In this document: piece by piece, positions 34,901 through 43,638 of the stretch | Layout of the letters: every line of letters starts with the position of its first letter | Position numbering within the stretch: the first letter of the stretch is position 1 | Source: Trachythela sp. YZ-2020 | Taxonomy: Eukaryota; Cnidaria; Anthozoa; Malacalcyonacea; Clavulariidae | Assembly (NCBI GenBank): GCA_016169945.1 | Contig: JADLSH010000318.1 | Coordinates: 434,001 to 498,000 of the forward strand | Length of the DNA stretch: 64,000 bases | Direction: 5' to 3' | The notes under the pieces: generated by a model | Database searches by the model: none | Told to the model about the DNA's origin: nothing | Seen by the model: only the letters and a program-made list of their open reading frames with translations | Program-made: the position numbers and the translations under genes

Positions 34901-35159
34901 CCGATGCAACTTTGAGACCATTCTCCAGTGTGGTTATTCTTGTTTCATAGGATCCTGCGTCCTGAGTAACGGGCGAACCAGAGGCCCTCACCCCCACATT
35001 AGGCAAAGGTTCACTTAGTGGCACCCCCCTAGATTCGCTCGAGTAACAGTTCTTTAATCTACGAGTACATTGTTGTTTACTAAGCAGTGATTTTATAACT
35101 GTAGGGCGTGAAATATCGCCAAAATATTTTAAACTGATTCGACCTGAATAAGCGGCCAT
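28948..35159 (-). CDS. PMPCA: Mitochondrial processing peptidase alpha subunit
   Basis: Non-catalytic, substrate-binding subunit of the matrix protease that removes presequences from imported proteins. Eleven exons: 34868-35159, 33434-33513, 33243-33325, 32950-33052, 32198-32290, 30753-31010, 29946-30248, 29677-29742, 29440-29528, 29283-29338 and 28948-29120. They total 1596 nt (531 aa; human is 525). The start gives a basic N-terminus without early acidic residues ([14 protein letters not shown]), a plausible presequence, then LPNVG and [19 protein letters not shown]. The M16 helix reads HVIEKMAF where the beta subunit would have HxxEH, so the zinc site is lost as in all alpha subunits. The glycine-rich loop [20 protein letters not shown] is intact. 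The last residues are RFFLFR then stop. Intron 5 holds a large minisatellite that begins at the exon 5 donor. Confidence 0.97.
30340..30562. mobile_element. MITE with inverted ends in PMPCA intron 6
   Basis: The left end CCTGTCGCACACGAGAG and TTCTTGGCTGAGCT is mirrored by AGCTCAGCCAAGAG and CTCTCGTGTGTGGCAGG on the right. It is about 220 bases with no ORF. The target duplication is unclear. Confidence 0.65.
31203..32210 (-). repeat. 42-bp minisatellite that begins at, and repeats, the PMPCA exon 5 splice donor
   Basis: Two blocks (about 31203-31463 and 31941-32210), roughly six to seven units each, are split by an inserted hAT element. On the coding strand each unit contains ATACATGCTGTAAGTATCAC. 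Exon 5 itself ends ATACATGCT before GTAAGTATC, so the first unit overlaps the exon end and later units are extra donor copies. Two units carry a variant donor (GTATGTAGC). The exon 5/6 junction is fixed by IHA|AGYRDNT in frame. Confidence 0.93.
31464..31940. mobile_element. hAT-type element, 477 bp, inserted within the PMPCA minisatellite
   Basis: Inverted ends are CAGGGGCGTCGTGG and CCACGGCGCCACTG. An exact 8-bp duplication CTTACAGC (31456-31463 and 31941-31948) comes from a minisatellite unit; deleting the element and one copy restores the array phase. It has G-runs at both ends and no transposase. Confidence 0.92.
32380..32770. mobile_element. MITE copy in PMPCA intron 4
   Basis: TTTATACTAGAGATGGATGA, AAGATGAACTATCTGAG and a mirrored right part with TTATACTAAGATGATCCATC relate it to 16787-16985. 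It is more diverged and longer. No ORF is seen. Confidence 0.45.
34444..34809. mobile_element. MITE with GGCAGATTGCATTTA ends in PMPCA intron 1
   Basis: Perfect 15-bp inverted ends: GGCAGATTGCATTTA and TAAATGCAATCTGCC. The interior repeats AATCCAGGGGAGGG-like blocks (34480-34600), similar in style to the element at 12808-13160. No convincing target duplication was found. Confidence 0.7.
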
Positions 35160-35314
35160 ATTGGAAAAACTTGTGGGATGCGAGTTGTCATTATGGGATA
35201 AAATTGAGCGTCTAGGTGAATATCCTGTTTTATCAAGCTATATTCCCGTTTATCAATACCCGATGAGCTCGAAGTGTAACTGGAATATGTCAATAGACCG
35301 TTTCTCTTGGTCGC

Positions 35315-35526
35315 CACTTGTTTCCATCTACCAAACTGACGTTACGTTATTTTTTCAACTTTGAAGTAAAGTTAAAAACTTTGTAACTGACTCTAACACC
35401 TACCCTAACCTCTGTACCCTAACCCAAAACCTAACCCTAACCAAATCGATGAAAAAAAATCAAGAAAATCTAATATGAAAATCTTTGAAAATCGCGTAAC
35501 GTCAGTTTGATAGATGGAAACAAGTG
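35315..35526. mobile_element. MITE with internal CCCTAA tract, about 155 bp upstream of PMPCA ATG
   Basis: About 30-bp inverted ends: CACTTGTTTCCATCTACCAA then ACTGACGTTACG, mirrored on the right by CGTAACGTCAGTTTGATAGA and TGGAAACAAGTG. The centre contains CCTAACCCTAACC telomere-like repeats. A second copy is at 43379-43586. Confidence 0.85.
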
Positions 35527-35685
35527 AAAACCGTTTCCTCTAGGTTTCTACCTCTGGGTTTCTACATTAGGGTTCTAAGTCCATGTTACGCACACAATAG
35601 GGTTAGGGTCGGGATTAGGGTCGGGATTAGGGTCAAGATCAAAGAGAAATATTCGTGACTCGTAACATGGCGTTATAACCTACAT

Positions 35686-36454
35686 CAGGGGCGCACATTC
35701 CAAAAAAGTTTGGGGGGGGTGTCCATTGTTCAGGGACCGACTTTTTATATTTGTTTGACCACATCAAAACATGTATTACGAGTTAATGTAAAAATATGTG
35801 TAGTGCCAGGGGTGTAGAAGGATTGTTAAAAAATAGGGGGCCGACTCCCACGAGGCGCCACCATGGTTGGCGCCGACGGGGAAAATTTTGAAAAACTTGA
35901 GTCTGTAGATCGTCGGAAATGGCATTTTCAGAGTCTTCTCTACCTGTTTCGTTATACGTCCTTCATTAATATATATAAGATTTCAAACACTCTAGTTTCG
36001 AATTCAAATATTTCGCTGCAATTTTCTTTAAATGCAGTTATTTAAAGAAAACGCCCCCCAAAACGTAACCTTCAACATCATAAAGACCCAATTAGAAACT
36101 GCATTTTTACAACAGAGTTGACTTAATTTTACTCGAGAATACTGACGTGGAAATAGAACGCACAATGCGGCAGAGCAAAAATTAGGAGGTTTTTTGCAGT
36201 CGTGTATGGCTATGTCATCTTACATTTGAGTATATTGCTTTAAGAGGAAAATGTATCTCTGGGTTTTGCAATGTTGATTTCTTTTATTGACAATTTTTGT
36301 ATCGTTTATTATACGTTTTTTAGACAGGATGTTTCGGACCAACTCGGACCGAATTAAGTAGTGTAATTTTACAATTTGGGACCGACTTTTTTGGAAAATT
36401 CACAAATTATGGGGGGTGTCACACCCCCCACACCCCCCCTAATGTGCGCCCCTG
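35686..36454. mobile_element. hAT-type MITE, 769 bp, upstream of PMPCA
   Basis: Perfect inverted ends CAGGGGCGCACATT and AATGTGCGCCCCTG are flanked by an exact 8-bp duplication ACCTACAT (35678-35685 and 36455-36462). It has internal G/C runs next to both ends and no transposase ORF. Confidence 0.92.
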
Positions 36455-38122
36455 ACCTACATTAGCGACGCGTCGCCGCGTCAATTCTGCACAAACCCAC
36501 CGACTAGAAACATAATTTTTTTGGCCTAATGAGCCTTTTCGTCAATACGTGGTTTCACTGTTTTAGACTTTCAGTATGGTCAGCTTTAAATGTATACGGA
36601 CACTTATATATGGGAGCGATTAAATCAATGATGCCATGTTTCCATTACATGTATTTGCCACCAAACACAAGGTCAATACATATAATGAACTTGGTAATCT
36701 AGTCACTCTGGTAACTGTCTTTTCTTTTAGAGTTGACCACCATGTGATGCACTGGCACACTTTAATTATAACCCATCTATAGTGAGGCCATCTTCCATCA
36801 TACTGCATTGTTTGCATTACCAGAGGGAAAGACCAGATTAATATTAAAACTGCATATTTACTTAAATTATTTATTTTTCATTATTTTCCATTACATGTAT
36901 TTTTGGAAAAACAAAAATTAAGAACAAAGTATACAATAAATAGAAGAATAACTTGAGCATATAGCCATATATACCCCTACAGTATATTAAGTAATGTTTC
37001 TATTAGATAAATTACATACTAACCATTACGCCGTATACACATTACATTGAATTATAATAGTACTTTTTTCAGTTGTTTTTTGTGTAAAAGTTTATGTTAT
37101 GCTGTTATATTTTAATTATACTCAACGTACATTCATTACTAAAACTATTAATAATACAACACAACGTATGATACACATTATTACAAGCTTGGAAAATGTC
37201 CAACGCCATTCGCCAAAACGCAGGCATAAAATATACCATAACAAAGGAACAATATTACAAATTGCATGCTTTGTTACCACTTTAGCTTTACCACTGACAT
37301 TGAAAAATTCTAGGATTGACATTTTGGCAAGATTGCGATCACGATTTACAAACTACAACTTTTACACTGTGCACAAACACACGCTACAACAAATATACTA
37401 CAAGTAATACGAAACAATGTATTGAAATCCTATGTATACTTAGGGTCAATAATACCCATGCAATACTTTTTTTAAATTAATTTTACAATCAATGATAATA
37501 GATTGATGACAAAGACAACAGGACCAAAAAGGTCTTAAATTAAATCCTACCATACAAAAATTGATATAACTACACATGCACAAGTACTACGAGACTCACA
37601 AATTTACTTATGTTATATCCGTTTCTATCCTTAATATAAACTGACATAGGAACTCTTTTTTTTAGTTTTCTGATAAATCTTTTTTTTTCACTTTTCCCTA
37701 TTTTATATTTTTTATAAATTATAATAATTTTTAAATAACCTAATGAAGAACACATATTAAAAATAATATTATTAAACACTGGATAAATCCTTAGGATTCG
37801 TAACGTTCTAGACTTTCTTCTCATTTCTAACTCTTAAATCTTTATTCCTTACAAGTAACTATTGCTCAATTCCGCAATTAGTTGCTTTTGCTAATATGGA
37901 GCCGTTTCTTATGCCAGAACAACAACGTATGAAATACTAGTACTATTTGTATTACCACTTAGCTACTTATTGTTTATTTTTTGAACTATTTTTTTAAATT
38001 TTTGACTTATTTCTAATGGTACAACAACGTATAAAATATTCAGGTACTATTACTACCAAAGTTTTAGCTACCTGTGGTGTGTATATTAAATTATCAAACT
38101 TTACCCCAATGTTCAATGCGTT
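36455..38122. other. Intergenic between PMPCA upstream region and CDK9 3' end
   Basis: AT-rich sequence of about 1.7 kb without recognisable exons. Short ORFs here (for example 37099-37407) show no family match. The CDK9 3' UTR, on the minus strand, should occupy the right part. Confidence 0.4.
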
Positions 38123-41100
38123 TCAAAACACTCGATCTGCATATGAATTTGCTTGACTAGTGTTGGGCTGACCTGCAGCACCTCTGGGTCGATTAGCAGT
38201 TGTCATCCCCGCGGGCCTGCGCGGAGGTGCAAGGTACTCAAACATGGAGGTATTATGCCGTGCCAAGGTACGAGATATGTCGCATGGCATCGGGTCCGTC
38301 CAGAAGAAATCATCATTTAATGCCGCATCACTATCAAGCCTCTGCTTCGGGTCAAGTAGCAACATCTTATCAATAAGACTCAAAGCATTGGCATCACTGA
38401 CATAACTTTTAAGCCTCTCTTTCACCCGACGCTTCAAACCTTGAGCCAAGGTCATTTTCTCGTATAATTCCAACTGTTCGACTCCTGGCCAAACTTCTGA
38501 GGAAATTGAACCACATAGATGGCTGATAAGTGTAAGCTGATGTTGTTCTGTGCTACCTTGCATTATGGGGGTGCGGGTCCACATCTCGGCAATTATACAC
38601 CCTGCACCCCAAATATCGATAGGTGGGCCGTAATCTCGTTCGCCAAGCAATAACTCAGGTGGCCGACACCAAAGTGTTACAACTCGGTTGGTATACCGTT
38701 GCTTTTCTTCGCTGATGTGTATCGCTCTTGCAAGCCCAAAATCAGCAAGTTTAAGTACCCCTGATTTAGTTATCAGAACATTTGAAGCTTTCATGTCTCT
38801 GTGCAATATTTTGTTACTATGTATGAAGTATAAGGCATTCATTAACATTTGTGCAATTTTTTTTATCTCACCAGCACTGAACTTTACTTGGTGATTGCTA
38901 AGCAAGCCAGCTAAATCATGTTCACAGAACTCCAGCACTAGGTAGATGCTTGCTTTATTGCGGTTGTATGGTGAAGCTGAAATAGAGAAAAAATAGAAAA
39001 TTACATCAATAATCTCATAAATCATGAGAATGCAATGTTTGCAGTGGCAAAAATGGCCATGGCAACTGGTTATGCTGTGCAAATAAATGTGCACTTTGAC
39101 AGGCTAGAGTAAAGGCAATACATTTCTGAAGGGGGTCATTCATTTAGTATGTACGCAATATCTTTGGAAAATTGTACCCCCACCCTCCCCTTTCTATCCA
39201 AAGAATGATCGAAATGACATCATTTAAACAATAGGTGTACACAAAAGCTGCTCCCCCTCCCCCTTAGTTGCGTACATACTAAATGGATTACCCCAAGGTT
39301 TGAATTAAAAAGCAAGAATTTGCATAGCACAACCAAAATTGCTGTGTCTAGCTTCGCAACTGAATGTTTGATAGCGTCAAACTAAAAGCACTCTCCACAC
39401 ATGCAATAACCACTGTACTGTACCACCAACTCTCCAATAATATAATACACGTGATAAAATCTATTTTCTAAAAGCTATATAAAATACTAGACATACCTTT
39501 AGTTCGACATATTTCAATGAGGTTCACAATGTTGTCGTGATTAAGAAGCTGCAGGATTTTAATTTCTCGTAGAGCTGTGATTGGAAACTAATGGAGGGTG
39601 AGAAACACCACATCAGTCTACATACACAACAATGATACAACATTGTTTGTTTATAATAGGAAATATTTATACCCCTTCTTTCTCATTGTCCATCATCACC
39701 TTCTTGAGAGCCACAAGACGTCTTGATCCTTTCCTCTCCTGCGCTTTGAATACCTCACTGCAAAGAAATACACCAATGTCAAAGGTGGAAAAAGTATCAG
39801 ATCCTGGGAACCTAGTTCCCAGAAATATTTTTGGAATCCGAACTTTTGCAGAAAATTTTTAACAGAAATATATAAAGTTAATAATTAACTGATGAGTATT
39901 AACAAAACTAGAGTATGCTCTAGTCTAGACTAGTAGCGATTGACACGCCAGGCGGAAAGCGCAATTTAAATATTAAAGCGCAGCAAATTACTTTCAAACG
40001 TTTCGTTGTTTACTTTACAACATTTTCAGAGCGTTTAAACTTATTTACAAGAGAGTGCTATATATATATATACTACAAATTTACTAAAACGGTTACAAAA
40101 TTCAAATACACGAATAAGAGAAAAGAAAACAACATGTCAGTATAGAATAGTTAGTAACAAGTTAATTAACTAGTTGTCAGTGTTAGTAATTAGACCTATG
40201 CATGTGCATGCCAGGTAATTAAAATAGGTCAAGAGGAGTTGACCTAATGTTAGAATTTAAGATAGGATTAATTTTAGATATTAAAAGGCTTTCACGAATA
40301 AGATCTATTGCAGAAGTAGCTGTGGAAAGGATTTTACAATCAGACGCAGAAATCTGATGTTTGGTGAAGTGCGTATGAGCGAGTACACTGGACATAGCAG
40401 AAATGGAACGTTTCTTTCCAGTCAAGGGAGAAACACGAGATATGTGTGTATGTGTCTGTGTGTTTGACCAACATACAATGCACCACAGCATTGACACTTA
40501 TACTGATACACAACATGTGATCTCAGAGCAGAGGGAATTCTGTCCTTGAAAGGAAGAAACTCAAGACAGAAAGGACAGAAAACAACATGAATGAAGATGT
40601 GTGGATAAGCAAAAGAGAGCATTTTATGCAGCTGTGAGTGATTTTGAAGACCATGACGACCAGTGTAGGGAAGACAAAAATAGATAACCTTTTTGGAACA
40701 AGTGTGAACTTTTATCCTTGGTGCTATAAATCTTGTCAAGAAAATGACAAATGTTGTCATTCTATAAATCTTGTTGAAAGTCATTTGCTGGGCTTTAATA
40801 GTAATACTTAATAATAATTAATAGTCTAGACTAGTAATTGTAATGCATTTTGTATTCACTATATCAAATTAAACACCACTGAATATCAAGAAACAACACT
40901 CCAATCAGTTCAATGTCAAAATCAATCAATGATAATTGAACCTCATTAATTATTAATTTTGAGTCTGAAACCCAGGTGCCCCGAAAGAAAAAAAAAATTC
41001 CACCTCTGGAGTTTGGGCTTTAATGATTTAACAAAACTATCTGCCTTCGTCACTAGCTTATTTTAAGCCACAATGCACCTATCATCAAATGGTTTATTAT

Positions 41101-43088
41101 AATATAGCATTTGCAAACTCTCAACGCTGATTGGCTGAGAGCCGTGTTTACATAACTCGATGTAAACACGGAAAATTTCATAACATAGTTGTACTTTATA
41201 TTTCTTAGTGCTATATTATAAAAAAAATATAAAACACTTTCCGTGTTTACATACAGTTATATCAACACTCGTGGAAATTGGGAAAACTCGAAATTGTGTG
41301 AAAACACTCTGCCCTCCGGGCATCGTGTTCCCACACAATTTCTCCTTTTCCCAATTTCCACTCGTGTTGATATAACTGTATGTAAACACGGAAAGTGTTT
41401 TATATTTCATAAATGTCACGCATGTCCTATGCAAGAAGCTAATGTTTTTTAATGGTAGATTAGGGTGTCTGCTGAATTTCTAGGGTTAAACATGTTAAGT
41501 GCTTGTTGCCTTTTTATGCCTAATGGATCTTATGCATAATGATGTTATATTGTGGTGTGCGACTACCCATACCAAAATAATTTGCAAGTATTCGCTATAT
41601 TGTTAATTTAAGATCCTCAGGAAATATTCTGGCAGTTGCCCTGTTGCCCCACCCCCAATAATTTCTCAAAGCCTTTGAATGATAGCTGATTAACTGTGTA
41701 ACAAAGCTGTATGAATGATTTACAACCATGGAAGCCTTGATAGGCTATAATTTAAGTAAATTTGTATGAAATTTAAGCCAAACACTAACAGGTTATAAAA
41801 ATTGAGATTTGTAGCAACAAAAGGGTGGTTATATGTTGGCAACCTAAGTTCACACCCCAAATATTTTGTGAAGTGTCCACCACTGGTTATTAGCAATCAC
41901 ATATGTCTAGATAAGAATCTTATACTAGTCATATAACACTTCTTAAAGATGATGTTGACTTAAGGAGTTTTATTGACTTTCATTGTAGTGACAGGAGATA
42001 AAAATGTGAAGAATATGAATGACTTGGGGATAAAGAGTTGGATGTGCAAAATATTGAAGATGAAGAAAATGGTTGTCAAAACTGCATAATTGAAGACCTT
42101 CATCTTTCTGGTTAGTCTGTTAATTCATGAATGTTTGTTCTGTCGGGTAAATTGTTTGAAAGAAATATATTGAATAAAGCAATTCAGAGCCTTCATGTTC
42201 CTCACACTACTGTGATTTTTAATTGAGTAAAGAACTCAGATACACTTTGTATTGTCGAAGAAATAGTTTGGACATTAAGCAAGGCATGTTGTCGAGAAAT
42301 TTAGCATTTTATACTGCATAATTTGATTGGTTAGGTTGTAGTGTGCCAATATGAATAAGGTTTATATATTGGCATCAGGGGCACATTATTCACATGCTAT
42401 CAATTGAAAAATATCTCAAACATGTGGTCCAGTGTAGGTAGTATTTTACAATAAGCTGTCGTGGCTTGTGTCTGAACTACCTGCAAAAGATATCTCAAAC
42501 GTGGTGGTCCAGTGTAGGTAGTATTCTACAATAAGCTGACCAAAACCAGAACAGATCATTAATAAATCTACCTCACAAATTGTCAAAACTATTTGTTCAC
42601 ATGCGATGTTCCCATACTCAATACAATTGTGCACAGTAAATATAAGAAATGTAATTTCTGATGAATATTATCAGAAATATTATTTCTTTTTAAACTTAAG
42701 AAGATCTAAATTCAAGTTGGATATATAAAAACTCTGGTTTTAACTATTGTACTGTGTAATATTGGGAAATCGGAAATCCGGAAATTCGTAAAATCAGGTT
42801 TATAATCATCTACGATCCCATATTCTCTGTATTAATTCCGCTCAAATCAATCAATCCAGTCCTTTAAACGATAATAATTAAATTATAAAGCTTCAGGAAT
42901 AACTAAAGCGTAGAGAATCGATGAATAAAGTTGAGAAATCGCGTGTAAACAGCTCACAACACAAGATGCAACGGAAACAAGCCGCCGCAAGCGTCGTCTT
43001 ACCCAAATGTTCCTTGGCCAATTTTGAGCAATCTCTCGTATTTTGTAACTTCATGGCAATAAGGAAAGTCGAAGTTACTAATGCTCAT
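38123..43088 (-). CDS. CDK9: Cyclin-dependent kinase 9 (P-TEFb catalytic subunit)
   Basis: Nuclear kinase that, with cyclin T, phosphorylates the RNA polymerase II C-terminal domain and pause factors to allow elongation. Four exons: 43003-43088, 39673-39757, 39497-39587 and 38123-38976; 1116 nt, 371 aa (human is 372). Exon 1 encodes MSISNFDFPYCHEVTKYERL ending LLKIGQGTFG (glycine loop). Then VFKAQERKGSRRLVALKKV (catalytic lysine), the CDK9-type helix FPITALREIKILQLLNHDNI, EFCEHDLAGLL hinge, HRDMKASNVL, DFGLARA, and T-loop RYTNRVVT with the activating threonine. The family's WYRPPE reads WCRPPE. The C-terminal tail MFEYLAPPRRPAG ends DRVF, as in human ERVF. Intron 1 (43002-39758) contains a Penelope-like fragment and several repeats. 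The ATG lies 551 bases from the AGPAT ATG, head-to-head. Confidence 0.97.
39132..39294. mobile_element. MITE, about 163 bp, in CDK9 intron 3
   Basis: Imperfect inverted ends: GGGGTCATTCATTTAGTATG and TACGCAA on the left mirror TTGCGTACATACTAAATGGA and TTACCCC on the right. The interior holds C-rich runs. No ORF is seen. Confidence 0.7.
39936..40821 (-). mobile_element. 5'-truncated Penelope-like retroelement (GIY-YIG endonuclease end), frameshifted
   Basis: Minus-strand peptides at 40422-40784 and 40219-40497 together resemble the C-terminal region of Penelope-like elements. They contain FLPFKDRIPSALRSHVVYQY, then KCQCCGALYVGQTHRH (GIY-YIG-like core), then in a second frame SRVSPLTGKKRS and HTHFTKHQISASDCKILST. 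The frame break is near 40430. An exact 15-bp direct repeat TAGTCTAGACTAGTA flanks it (39921-39935 and 40822-40836). The reverse transcriptase part is missing. It lies in CDK9 intron 1. Confidence 0.8.
41085..41420. mobile_element. Palindromic element in CDK9 intron 1
   Basis: CGTGTTTACATACAGTTATA then TCAACACTCGTGG on the left mirrors CCACTCGTGTTGATATAACT and GTATGTAAACACG on the right, giving a hairpin of about 190 bases (41215-41405). The preceding CTCAACGCTGATTGG module is shared with the element at 14408-14710. The two opposing ORFs here are element sequence. Confidence 0.65.
41633..41885. mobile_element. hAT-like MITE copy, reverse orientation relative to 57614-57881
   Basis: It shares, in inverted order, the interior of the 57614-57881 element: CCCCCAATAATTTCTCAAAG, AGCCTTGATAGGCTATAATT, TTGTAGCAACAAAAGGGTGG, TATATGTTGGCAACCTAAGT. 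The right end GTGTCCACCACTG is close to the terminal GTGTCCGCCACTG. No target duplication was seen, so it is the older copy. Confidence 0.7.
42420..42545 (+). repeat. Tandem pair of the CAGTGTAGGTAGTAT family
   Basis: Two copies, at about 42425-42480 and 42505-42545, of GGTCCAGTGTAGGTAGTATT and ACAATAAGCTG, with TGTGTCTGAACTACCTG and AAAGATATCTCAAACGTGG between. The same repeat is at 56400-56850 in inverted orientation. Confidence 0.6.
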
Positions 43089-43638
43089 TACACACTATAC
43101 TTTTCCGACGGTTTTGAAGCGAAATTTGGAGTGAAAAACAACCAAAATTTCACGAAATGTTTCACAAGTGAAACTTCAAAATTTGAGGAAGAACTCACGT
43201 TGCAATGCCCGGATGTATATAGTCCATAAGCCCTTGCGCGCTTGCTCTGACACTGATCTCAAAATAACTAGATGTGGAAAGATAAGTTTTCTCTTTTGTT
43301 GTTTATTTTTTACGTTTTCTTAGTTCTGGGCTTTCCTTCTATTCTTCTTTTCCTGTGTATATTTTTTGGTCAGTCAGTGCCTGTTTCCACTGACGTTACG
43401 TCATTTTTTCAACTTTGAAGTATAGTTAAAAACTTTGTAACTGACCCTAACCCTAAAACCTACCCTAACCCAAAACCTAACCCTAACCTAACCCTAACCA
43501 AATTGATGAAGAAAAACCAAGGAAAGCGAATATGAAAATCCTATCGGGAAAATTGCGTAACATGAGTTTGATAGATGGAAACAAGTGAAAACCAGTGTTT
43601 ACCACTGAGCTAAATATGGTGTTTACCTTCTAAACAAG
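43089..43638. promoter_or_regulatory. Shared CDK9/AGPAT divergent promoter region
   Basis: 550 bases separate the two start codons, which point away from each other. The promoters must lie within this interval or overlap the first exons. No TATA box is evident. The AGPAT-proximal half is occupied by the CCCTAA-containing MITE at 43379-43586. Bidirectional transcription is an inference from spacing. Confidence 0.55.
43379..43586. mobile_element. MITE with internal CCCTAA tract, about 50 bp upstream of AGPAT ATG
   Basis: It matches the copy at 35315-35526 over most of its length: CTGACGTTACG, TTTTTTCAACTTTGAAGTA, AAAAACTTTGTAACTGAC and the right end TTTGATAGATGGAAACAAGT. The centre carries CCTAACCCTAACC-type repeats. 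The left terminus is slightly eroded. Confidence 0.82.

Noticed and set aside
42921..43229. Plus-strand ORF of 102 codons
   Set aside because: It is the antisense shadow of CDK9 exon 1 (43003-43088), whose minus-strand reading MSISNFDFPYCHEVTKYERL and KIGQGTFG is clearly the real coding sequence.
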